DNA of 44,731 nucleotides from Nonomuraea typhae. GTDB lineage: Bacteria; Actinomycetota; Actinomycetes; Streptosporangiales; Streptosporangiaceae. The stretch spans positions 20,723 through 65,453 of the forward strand of contig NZ_VRLV01000027.1 in assembly GCF_009760925.1 (NCBI RefSeq), read 5' to 3'. The notes below the pieces were generated by a model. It worked only from the letters and a program-made list of their open reading frames with translations, made no database searches and was not told the DNA's origin. A program made the position numbers and the translations under genes. Numbering within the stretch: the first letter of the stretch is position 1; every line of letters begins with the position of its first letter. This document shows positions 1-7,422 of this stretch, in pieces.

Positions 1-1054
1 TTCCGATGCTGGTGTCGCTGGTCCAGGGGGTGTTGGTGAAGCCGCGGCCGTTGTACCAGGCTTTCAGGTTGCCGCTCGGCTCGACGAGGATGAGTTCGGC
101 GCGCCCGTCTCCGGAGATGTCGGCGAAATGCACCCGGCTGGGGTCGGTGAAGCCGTTTCCGATGCTGGTGTCGCTGGTCCACGGCGTGTTGGTGAAACCG
201 CGCCCGTTGTACCACGCCTTCAGATTGCCACTCGGCTCGATGTAGATGAGCTCCTTCTTACCGTCACCGGAGATGTCGGCGAAGCGCACCCGGCTGGGGT
301 CGGTGAAGCCGTTTCCGATGCTGGTGTCGCTGGTCCACGGCGTGTTGGTGAAACCGCGCCCGTTGTACCACGCCTTCAGATTGCCACTCGATTCGACGAG
401 GACGACCTCGGCCCGGCCATCACCCGACAGCGACCCGTCCATCGGAGTCGCTGTGACGCCGGGGGGCTTGACGTAACCGGCGATCAGCAGGTTGTCGGCG
501 CCGGCCCGCTGCGTCAGCGGGTTGATGCTCCGGCGGACCACGGCCTCGTTCCAGTTGCCGTCAATGGTGTCGATGGTGCCGTCAGCGTTCACCGAGGCGA
601 CGATCGAGACGTGCCCACCCGTGGCCTGGGCGGGCGTACCGTAGACGACGACGTCACCCGGCTCTGGGTTACCGATGCCGTCACTGGGGCGGGCACTCCA
701 CAGGCCGCTGTTCACCCCCCACAGGCCAACGGCGCGTGCCACGGCGGTGTCGAACACCGGTGAGACGCCGGCGTTGCGCCACACCCATTCGGCGAAGTAC
801 GCGCACCATTCCTGGGTGGTACAAGGTCCGTACTTGAGGCAGCCCCCGTTGGCCTCGGAGGCGCCGATCTCCGCTTGGGCGACGGAGACGATCTGATCGC
901 GAGTGGCGCCGGCGTGCGCGGGCCTGACGTCGATGACGAGCGAGCCGGTGAGGAGGGCCAGCAGTACGCCGAGCGCCGCCAGTAATGCGCGCGGGCGGCT
1001 GGACCCGGCATCGGGGAATTTCCGGCGGAGTACCGATCCGTGTTTGTGTCGCAT
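1..1054 (-). CDS. Secreted CHAP-domain peptidoglycan hydrolase with FG-GAP/VCBS repeats (3'-truncated by window edge)
   Basis: The reading frame is open from an ATG at 1054 to the left edge, so the C-terminus is missing. Residues 1-48 form a signal peptide: an arginine-rich start, a hydrophobic stretch (ALGVLLALLTGSLV), and a likely cut after PAHA. Residues about 55-190 match a CHAP amidase/endopeptidase, with Cys84 in QEWCAYFAEW, GDVVVY at 133-138, His148 in GGHVSIV and Asn167 in DGNWN, the usual Cys-His-polar set. From about residue 205 there are 52-residue VCBS/FG-GAP repeats containing DISGDGRAEL-type calcium loops; at DNA level they recur every 156 bp (1-420). Expected role: exported cleavage of peptidoglycan cross-bridges, with the repeats acting as an adhesive propeller. 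It is divergent from the SARP gene and close to vanX. No strong ribosome binding site precedes the ATG, so leaderless translation is possible. Confidence 0.88.
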   Translation of the reverse strand, partial: MRHKHGSVLRRKFPDAGSSRPRALLAALGVLLALLTGSLVIDVRPAHAGATRDQIVSVAQAEIGASEANGGCLKYGPCTTQEWCAYFAEWVWRNAGVSPVFDTAVARAVGLWGVNSGLWSARPSDGIGNPEPGDVVVYGTPAQATGGHVSIVASVNADGTIDTIDGNWNEAVVRRSINPLTQRAGADNLLIAGYVKPPGVTATPMDGSLSGDGRAEVVLVESSGNLKAWYNGRGFTNTPWTSDTSIGNGFTDPSRVRFADISGDGKKELIYIEPSGNLKAWYNGRGFTNTPWTSDTSIGNGFTDPSRVHFADISGDGRAELILVEPSGNLKAWYNGRGFTNTPWTSDTSIG

Positions 1055-1077
1055 GAGGCAAGGCTTAATGAGTGCTC

Positions 1078-1106
1078 TTCAGATCGGCTTCAATCGGCCT
1101 TCAATG
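1078..1106 (+). promoter_or_regulatory. Candidate SARP/AfsR binding site: three TTCA direct repeats, 11-bp period
   Basis: TTCA begins at 1078, 1089 and 1100, exactly one 11-bp step apart, and the following bases are also similar (GATCGGC, ATCGGCC, ATGCGCT). SARP regulators such as AfsR are known to bind heptameric direct repeats with 11-bp spacing near the -35 region. The site lies 24-52 bp upstream of the CHAP gene and 132-160 bp upstream of the SARP gene, so it could control either or both. The match is seen in the sequence; the binding is inferred. Confidence 0.6.
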
Positions 1107-1237
1107 CGCTCTGGAGTGTGGACCCCCGTCGCCGGCTCGTGGGAAAGTCCGGAAGGGGCGATGCGGTGCGCACCGCGCATCCTTCAAATGTCCGGCGACG
1201 GTCTTGTAGATCATTGGCTGCGAGTTGCAGGAGCCTT

Positions 1238-4200
1238 ATGGAATTCCGTGTGCTCGGTCCGGTGGAGGTCTGGAACGGCAGGCAGCAAGTCCCGATCGGC
1301 GGAGCGAAGCCTCGTGCGCTCTTGGCCGCGCTCCTGCTGCGCCCGGGCAATGCGATCTCCGCCGCGCGCCTCAGCGAGGCGATCTGGGGGGATACACCGC
1401 CGAAGAGCGGGCGTGCGGTCTTGCAGACCTATGTCGCGTCGCTGCGCAGATCTTTAGCCCAGGCCGGCCTGCCGGAGATCATCGTCTCTCACCAGGCCGG
1501 CTATCTGGCCGATGTGCCGCCGGACGCCGTCGACAAGAATGTGTTCGAGCGGCTGGCAGAACAAGGCCGCCATGCCGTACGGGAGAATCGTCCGCAAGAG
1601 GCCAGGGATTCCTTCGCCGCGGCGCTTGACTTATGGCGCGGCGACGCTCTCGGCGGCGTGGGCAATGCGTACCTGCATGCGGAGGCGCTCAGACTCGACG
1701 AGTTACGGCTCGCGGTCGTCGAGGAGCGCATCGCCATGGACCTGATGACAGGAGACCATGGCGAGCGTCTCCTCGGAGAGCTCACCGAGTTGGTCGCCCT
1801 GCATCCCACCCGCGAGCGGTTGCGCCGCGACCTGATGGTGGCGCTCTACCGGGCAGGTCGGCAAGTCGAGGCGCTCGCCGTCTTCCGCCAGGGACGCGAA
1901 GCGCTGATCGAGGAACTCGGCATCGATCCCGGACCCGAGCTCAGACGGGCGCACGAGGCCATACTGCGGTCCGATCCCGCGCTCATGCGGGGCGCAGGCG
2001 CGAGCGGTGGTCCGCCCCGGCAGCTTCCCGCGCCGCCGCCCGACTTCACCGGCCGCCAGCAGGAGATCGCCGCTTTGAGCGGCCACCTCGCCACGGCGGA
2101 GGGGATGGCGATCTGTGTGGTGTCCGGGACCGGGGGCGTCGGCAAGTCCACCCTCGCCATCCGGGTGGCGCACGAGGTCGCGGAATCGTACCCGGACGGC
2201 CAGCTCCATGTGGAACTGCGCGGCACGTCCGCGACCCCGGCCACCTCCGTGGAAGTGCTCGGGCGACTGCTGCGTGAGCTGGACCCGGCGGGCCCGCCGC
2301 TGCCCGCGACCCTGGACGAGCGGGTCAACCGCTATCGCTCCCTCCTCGCCGGCCAGCGCAAACTGCTGATCCTCGAAGACGCGGCCTCGGAGGGCCAGGT
2401 ACGGCCGCTGCTCCCGGGCAGCAGCGGCTGCGCCGTACTCATCACCTCCCGCAACCGGCTCGCCGGCCTGGCCGGCGCGCTCCTCACCGATCTCGACGTG
2501 CTGTCGCTCGACACCGCGGTGGACTTCCTGTCCCGCGTGGCGGGCCCGGCCAGGATCGCCGCGGAGCCGCAGGTCGCACGCCAGATCGCAGAACAATGCG
2601 GCGGTCTTCCGCTCGCCTTGCGCATCGCAGGAGCCAGGCTGGCCGCACGACGCAAGTGGCCCCTGTCACGGCTCGCGGACCGGCTTGCCGACGAGCACCG
2701 CAGGCTGGACGAGCTGGCGGCGGGCGATCAGGAGGTACGGGCGAGCATCGGTTTGAGCTACGAACTGCTCGACGCGGACGCGAGAACGGCGCTGCGTCGC
2801 CTGGGTTTTCTGAACCTGCCGCATTTCCCGGCCTGGGTCGCCGCAGCCGCTCTCGGAACCGACCAGGAGAAGGCTGAGAGGATTCTCGAGCAACTGATGG
2901 ACGCCTCGCTGACGGACGTCCACTCCGTCGAGGGCGTCGGGCAGATCCGCTACCGGCTGCACAATCTCATCGCGTTGTACGGCAGGCAACGCGCCCAGGC
3001 CGAGGAAAGCGAGCAGGAACGCACCGACATGCTCCTGCGTGTGCTGCGCGGTTGGCTGTGGCTGATCCAGCAGATCAATCAGGCCAGCCCGGCCAGCACC
3101 ATCTCGCTGCGCGCCTCCTACATCCTGGCCGCGCCCGTGGCGGACGAGGTCGCCGAGATGGTGGCGGCTGATCCGCAGGGCTGGCTGCAGGAAGAGGAAG
3201 AGGCGCTGACGGTCGGCGTCGAACTGGCCTCGAGCATGAACCTGGACGAGATCGCCGTCGAGCTGGCCTCTGTGCTGGGCAACGTGGCGCTGGGCAGCAA
3301 CCAGCACGCCTTCGACAACCCGTTCGCGACCTGGCATCGCACCCACGAAGCGGCTCTTTCCGCCGCCCGGCGGCAGGACAACGCCGTCGGGCAGGCCACT
3401 CTTCTGGCGGGTCTCGGACAGCTTCACCTCGAACGCGACCTGTATGCCGAGGCGCGCACGTACCTGAGCCAGGCGCTGCCCATCTTCCGCAACGCCGGGG
3501 ACGCTCGTGCGGAGGCCGCGACGGTCGCGGCTCTGGGCGCCGCCTGCCGCGAACAGGGATACCTGCGCGAGGCCCTGCATTTCCTGGGCCGCGCGGGCGA
3601 GTTGCTCGACGGCTCAGATGATCCGGCGGCGCTCGGCCACATCAAGCGGATCGCGGGCACCGTACATCTGGAACTGGGTGACTACGCAGCCTCGAGAAGC
3701 GAGCTGAGCCAGGCTCTGAGGCTGTTCCGCGAGGCGGGCAACCGCCACGGGGAGGGGCTGACGCTGCGCAACTTGTCGCTCTTCCATCGGGCGAAGGGTG
3801 AGCTGGAGCAGGCGGAGAGCCTGTCCGCGCAGTCCCTGGAGATCATGCGCGGCTTGGGTGACCGCCTCATGCAGGCGTACTGCCAGCGTTCTCTGGCCAA
3901 GGTGCACTTCCGGCTCGGCAGGCCAGAACAGGCACGGCGTCCGCTGGATCACGCACTGGACGTCACCCGCGCCCTCAAGGACCGTTGGGGCGAGGCATGC
4001 ACCTTGCGCACGCTCGGCGAGCTGTTCCTGAGCGAGGGCCGCCTCTATCCCGCCGAGACCTATCTCCGGCAGGCCCGCGAACGGTGGCGCACGCTGCGTG
4101 CCGAGCTTTTCGTAGCACGTACCGAACGGGACCTGGCCCTGGTCTACGAAGCGCTCGGCGAATCCGCGACGGCGACGAGCATACGGGCGGATGCCATAGA

Positions 4201-4246
4201 GACCTTCCGCCTGTACGGTGCCCGGGAGTATGCGGAGCTCACCTGA
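1238..4246 (+). CDS. SARP-family (AfsR-like) transcriptional regulator, BTAD / NB-ARC / TPR
   Basis: The 1002-residue protein starts at ATG 1238 (MEFRVLGPVEVW), where SARP proteins normally begin, behind AGGAG at 1229-1233; the upstream extension of the frame is not protein-like. Residues 1-95 are an OmpR-type winged helix, about 100-245 the bacterial transcriptional activation domain (ending in the LGIDPGPELR motif), about 275-560 an NB-ARC ATPase with P-loop GTGGVGKST near 297, LLILEDA as Walker B and GGLPLAL, and about 690-1000 a set of TPR repeats. The layout and length match AfsR, a cytoplasmic regulator that integrates signals through ATP and TPR contacts and activates secondary metabolism or morphogenesis genes. 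No biosynthetic cluster is visible, so the targets may be the neighbouring cell-wall genes; that is inference, supported by the repeats at 1078-1106. Confidence 0.92.
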   Translation: MEFRVLGPVEVWNGRQQVPIGGAKPRALLAALLLRPGNAISAARLSEAIWGDTPPKSGRAVLQTYVASLRRSLAQAGLPEIIVSHQAGYLADVPPDAVDKNVFERLAEQGRHAVRENRPQEARDSFAAALDLWRGDALGGVGNAYLHAEALRLDELRLAVVEERIAMDLMTGDHGERLLGELTELVALHPTRERLRRDLMVALYRAGRQVEALAVFRQGREALIEELGIDPGPELRRAHEAILRSDPALMRGAGASGGPPRQLPAPPPDFTGRQQEIAALSGHLATAEGMAICVVSGTGGVGKSTLAIRVAHEVAESYPDGQLHVELRGTSATPATSVEVLGRLLRELDPAGPPLPATLDERVNRYRSLLAGQRKLLILEDAASEGQVRPLLPGSSGCAVLITSRNRLAGLAGALLTDLDVLSLDTAVDFLSRVAGPARIAAEPQVARQIAEQCGGLPLALRIAGARLAARRKWPLSRLADRLADEHRRLDELAAGDQEVRASIGLSYELLDADARTALRRLGFLNLPHFPAWVAAAALGTDQEKAERILEQLMDASLTDVHSVEGVGQIRYRLHNLIALYGRQRAQAEESEQERTDMLLRVLRGWLWLIQQINQASPASTISLRASYILAAPVADEVAEMVAADPQGWLQEEEEALTVGVELASSMNLDEIAVELASVLGNVALGSNQHAFDNPFATWHRTHEAALSAARRQDNAVGQATLLAGLGQLHLERDLYAEARTYLSQALPIFRNAGDARAEAATVAALGAACREQGYLREALHFLGRAGELLDGSDDPAALGHIKRIAGTVHLELGDYAASRSELSQALRLFREAGNRHGEGLTLRNLSLFHRAKGELEQAESLSAQSLEIMRGLGDRLMQAYCQRSLAKVHFRLGRPEQARRPLDHALDVTRALKDRWGEACTLRTLGELFLSEGRLYPAETYLRQARERWRTLRAELFVARTERDLALVYEALGESATATSIRADAIETFRLYGAREYAELT

Positions 4247-4315
4247 CGACCGTTTACAGAAGTTTTGAAGGACGCTGCGGGAGCATGGTCGGCGCTGGTT
4301 CAACGGAGGTGAACG

Positions 4316-4960
4316 GTGAAGCCGATCGTGCTGCTGTCGGATGCAAGGATCACGGAATTTCCAGTTCGCGAGTGCGGGGAGCCTCTGGTGGATCTGCGCG
4401 ACATCGAACCAATCCGGCTGGACACGAGACTCGCCGACGACGACGGCGCGTACGCACGAGTGCGCGCAACCGTCGCCGACCGGCTGGTGGCGGCACAGAC
4501 GCAGCTCCCGCGCGGAATCCGGCTCCTGGTGATCGAGGGGTATCGTCCCGCCGGGTTGCAGGAGCGCTACTTCGCCGACTCGGTGGACCAGTTGCGTGCG
4601 GCGCATCCCGGGTGGACCCGGGAGCAGGCGCACACCGAGGCCGCCCGGTACATATCGCCTCCCGAGATCGGCCCCCACGTGTCCGGTGCCGCAGTCGATC
4701 TCACCCTGTGCACCGCCTCGGGCGTGGAGCTGCCGATGGGCACGGAGGTGAATGCCACTCCGCTCAGCGGGGACGGGGCCTGCTACACCGACTCGCTGGA
4801 GATCCCGGCTGAGGCGGTGGAGAACCGGCGGATCCTGAGAGTGGCGATGACGGCTGTCGGGTTCGTCAACTATCCGACAGAGTGGTGGCACTGGTCATAT
4901 GGGGACCGCTATTGGGCCTTCGCCTCGGAAGCTCGTCACGCGCATTACGGCACGCTCTGA
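4316..4960 (+). CDS. vanX: D-alanyl-D-alanine dipeptidase, VanX-like (peptidase M15D)
   Basis: The protein has 214 residues, the usual VanX size, and no signal peptide, so it is cytoplasmic. It starts at GTG 4316 with a strong GGAGGTGA ribosome site just upstream. The zinc and catalytic set is present: Arg77 in GYRP, His121 and Asp128 in GPHVSGAAVDLTL, and Glu189 with His192 in PTEWWHW. The Ser of the classical SxHxxGxAxD motif is Gly here. VanX enzymes hydrolyse D-Ala-D-Ala; in glycopeptide resistance this removes the vancomycin target. No vanH, vanA or vanRS genes are nearby, so a role in D-Ala recycling or wall remodelling is as likely as resistance. It lies 69 bp behind the SARP gene on the same strand and may be co-transcribed with it. 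Confidence 0.88.
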   Translation: MKPIVLLSDARITEFPVRECGEPLVDLRDIEPIRLDTRLADDDGAYARVRATVADRLVAAQTQLPRGIRLLVIEGYRPAGLQERYFADSVDQLRAAHPGWTREQAHTEAARYISPPEIGPHVSGAAVDLTLCTASGVELPMGTEVNATPLSGDGACYTDSLEIPAEAVENRRILRVAMTAVGFVNYPTEWWHWSYGDRYWAFASEARHAHYGTL

Positions 4961-5420
4961 CACGACCCTGTATCGCGTAGAACACAGTCACGGCGGCTCT
5001 GACCTGTGCGTTGACCGGGTCTGTCGCTGCAGGCAAGATCGCGTCTTATGCTTGCCCGCCTGCTCCATCTGATCACACTCCGGGTGTTCGGCGCCCTCAA
5101 GGACGTCACCGTCCGGTTCTGGGTGCAGGCGGCCGCCTGTGCCGCTTCATAACTCCTTGCACGGTGCCTGCCTGCGACGTTGACCCGCGCAGGTGGTGCG
5201 GGCAAGATCGCGGCTTGTGTCCGTTCGCTCGCTGTATCTGATCGTGGTTTGGGTACTGGTGAAGGTCGGTGTCGGCGTGCGCGGCCCGCGTGACGGGCCT
5301 CACGCTCATGTGAGGCTGGCAGTCGGCAGTGTCGGTTGGACCCTGTGGGTGCCCGATAATCGGCCGCCGGGGCCGAGCTGGGGTTTGTCGTTCCCGTTCT
5401 GCTAGGCATGATCGCTGTTC
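4961..5420. other. Non-coding, IS-derived sequence
   Basis: No gene is supported here. A short motif, GTTGACC followed after roughly 20-25 bp by GGGCAAGATCGCG or GGCAAGATCGCG, occurs twice (5010-5050 and 5179-5219). From about 5338 the sequence is homologous to the leader of the third IS copy (from about 13335), including a shared CCCTGTGGGTGCC block. This looks like the left end or leader of an rve-type insertion sequence, probably layered by more than one insertion. Confidence 0.55.
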
Positions 5421-5713
5421 ATGGCGCTGCGGTTGTTTATCTGATCTTTGTCCGGCTTGCGGGTTGGGTGGTGCTGCTGGGTCGTTCGCAGAGGTCGAAG
5501 GACGTGGAGATTCTGGTCTTGCGTCATCAGCTCGCGCTGTTGCGTCGGCAGGTGGCCAGGCCTCAGCCGTCGTGGGCGGATCGGGCGGTGATCAGCGCGT
5601 TGGCGCGGCTGCTGTCTCCTGAAGGTCGTCGGCGGTTGTTCGTGACGCCGGGCACGGTGCTGCGCTGGCACGCTGATCTGGTACGGCGGCGCTGGGACCT
5701 TCAAACGCTATAG
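5421..5713 (+). pseudogene. Truncated rve-type transposase/integrase (IS copy 1), N-terminal remnant
   Basis: The translated N-terminus (ILVLRHQLALLRRQVARP, then SWADRAVISALARLL and RLFVTPGTVLRWHADLVRRRW) is the leading helical domain of the same family as the intact copy at 5783. Compared with copy 3 at 13418 it lacks one base near 5436 (a TTT run), which puts the native ATG at 5421 out of frame. One extra G near 5696 shifts it into a stop at 5711-5713. The whole DDE catalytic core is missing; sequence belonging to copy 2 begins right after. It is a dead fragment, probably cut by insertion or recombination with copy 2. Confidence 0.82.
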
Positions 5714-5782
5714 CCCGGACCGGCCTGTGAGCTGCCAGAACTGGTGCAGGTCGGTTGACCTGGTCTTCTAGGCTCGGTTCTC

Positions 5783-6844
5783 GTGCTGTTCCGTCTTCTG
5801 TATGTGCTGGTGGGTCGGGTGTTCGGCTGGTTGGTGCTGCTCGCTCGGGGCAGCGCTTCCAAGGAGGTGGAGATCTTGGTGTTGCGGCATGAGGTCGCGG
5901 TGCTGCGTCGCCAGGTCGCCCAGCCGAGGCCGGACTGGGCCGATCGGGCGCTGCTGGCCGCGTTGGCCAGGCTGTTACCTGCTCGCCTTCGGTTGCATCG
6001 CATCGTGGCGCCTGGCACGCTGCTGGCCTGGCACCGCAGGATGGTCAAGAAGAGGTGGATCTACCCTGCCAAACACGGCCGGCCACCGATCTCTGAAGAG
6101 ACCCGCGATCTGATCCTCCGGTTGGCGCGGGAGAATCCACGGTGGGGGCATCGGCGCATCCGGGGCGAGCTTCATGGTCTTGGGGTGCGGGTGGGGGAGG
6201 GGACGGTCCGTCGGATCCTGGCGGCGGCGGGGCTTGGACCCGCGCCGCGTCGGGCTTCGCCGACCTGGCGCCAATTCCTCCACTCACAAGCGTCCGGCAT
6301 CCTGGCGTGCGACTTTCTCCACGTCGATACAGTGTTCCTCAAACGCCTGTACGTGTTGTTCGTTATGGAGATCGAAACGCGGCGCGTGCACATCCCTGGT
6401 GGAACGGCTCATCCGAGCGGTATCTGGACGGCGCAGCACGCACGCAATCTACTGATGGAACTGGACGGGCGGGCCGACGGGTTCAAGTTCCTCATCCGAG
6501 ACAGGGACGGCAAATTCGGCGGAGGATTTGACAGCGTGCTTGCCGGGGCGGACGTGCGCATTCTCAAGATTCCGCCGCGCTCGCCACGGGCGAACGCATT
6601 CGCCGAGCGGTTCGTTGGCACACTCCGGCGCGAATGCCTCGATCACCTTCTGGTCTATGGCGAGCGGCACCTGCGACAGGTCCTGGCCGAGTACGAGCGC
6701 CACTACAACCAGCACCGGCCGCATCAGGCACTGTCGCTACGGCCACCCACCCGCGATCCGGCGAAGAAGCCCGATCTCGCGGCTCGGATACAGCGACGAC
6801 AGGCCGTCAGTGGTCTGATCAGTGAGTATTGCCGGGCCGCCTGA
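5783..6844 (+). CDS. Intact DDE transposase, rve integrase-core family (IS copy 2)
   Basis: The protein has 353 residues and starts at GTG 5783. Residues 1-130 are the helical DNA-binding region with the ILVLRHEVAVLRRQ signature, followed by an HTH_21-like segment (RENPRWGHRRIRGEL). The rve catalytic core follows with all three acidic residues in context: Asp in ILACDFLHVDTV, Asp in FLIRDRDGKF, and Glu in NAFAERFVGTLRREC. The C-terminus YNQHRPHQAL is typical of the IS3/IS481 superfamily. No frame damage is visible, so it may be active and could move the broken relatives at 5421 and 13418. Clear terminal inverted repeats were not identified by eye; the right end may lie just past 6870, after AGCTGCAGGTCAG. 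Confidence 0.9.
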   Translation: MLFRLLYVLVGRVFGWLVLLARGSASKEVEILVLRHEVAVLRRQVAQPRPDWADRALLAALARLLPARLRLHRIVAPGTLLAWHRRMVKKRWIYPAKHGRPPISEETRDLILRLARENPRWGHRRIRGELHGLGVRVGEGTVRRILAAAGLGPAPRRASPTWRQFLHSQASGILACDFLHVDTVFLKRLYVLFVMEIETRRVHIPGGTAHPSGIWTAQHARNLLMELDGRADGFKFLIRDRDGKFGGGFDSVLAGADVRILKIPPRSPRANAFAERFVGTLRRECLDHLLVYGERHLRQVLAEYERHYNQHRPHQALSLRPPTRDPAKKPDLAARIQRRQAVSGLISEYCRAA

Positions 6845-6925
6845 CGCTGAAACAAAGCTGCAGGTCAGGATATAGGGCACGGGGCTTTGGCGCCGCACAG
6901 GAAGAGATTGTCGCCACGCCCAGGT

Positions 6926-7369
6926 TCACGAAGGGCGGAGGCGAGCCGGCCCGAGCAGTTCCTCCTCGCATCCCGGCACCTTGTCCAGCTCGAACCGCTG
7001 GCTGGCTCTGCCGAGATGCGTGAAGACGATGTCGTAGCACCTGACCTCGTATCCGTTGCTGCTGAAGATGACGGCTCCTGCTGGCACAGTGACGACCGTG
7101 GAGATGATGAGAGAGCCCTGGCCTTGCCGTTTGTGACCGAGAACCCGGGCTCCTTTGACGTTCCGCCATGAGTGTCCCTGGGGATCCACCATGAGTCGTC
7201 GGCTAACCTGTTCGGCGTACTTCTCCAGCGCTTCCTCGGAGTTCTTTTCGACCTGGGATTCCAAAATGGCGCCGTATACGAGGCGCGGGAGGAATAAAAT
7301 GCCAAGGACGATGAGCAAGAAAATGAATAGTACCAGCAAATAGGGCCTATTGTGCCGCTCGCTCTTCAC
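6926..7369 (-). CDS. Small membrane-anchored protein of unknown function
   Basis: The predicted protein has about 147 residues. The frame opens at GTG 7393, but GTG 7369 (VKSERHNR) is preferred because AGGGGCGAC sits just upstream of it. A single strongly hydrophobic segment (YLLVLFIFLLIVLGILFLP) follows a basic N-terminus, so the protein is probably a type II membrane protein with an extracytoplasmic C-terminal domain. That domain starts with a charged helix (VEKNSEEALEKYAEQVSRR) and contains three cysteines. No family was recognised. It starts 53 bp after the stop of the large secreted SGNH gene on the same strand, so the two probably form one transcript. Its 3' end is near the right end of IS copy 2, and the C-terminus could have been altered by that insertion. 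Confidence 0.68.
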   Translation of the reverse strand: MKSERHNRPYLLVLFIFLLIVLGILFLPRLVYGAILESQVEKNSEEALEKYAEQVSRRLMVDPQGHSWRNVKGARVLGHKRQGQGSLIISTVVTVPAGAVIFSSNGYEVRCYDIVFTHLGRASQRFELDKVPGCEEELLGPARLRPS

Positions 7370-7422
7370 CCGTCGCCCCTGACATGAGTTCACCGCAGTC
7401 TGCAGCTAGCGTATACAGTCAC

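Noticed and set aside
1..420. CRISPR or other DNA-level tandem repeat
   Set aside because: The 156-bp periodicity is in frame with a 52-residue FG-GAP/VCBS protein repeat of the CHAP gene.
4316..4960. Vancomycin-resistance cluster
   Set aside because: Only a vanX-like gene is present; no vanH, vanA, vanR or vanS in the window.
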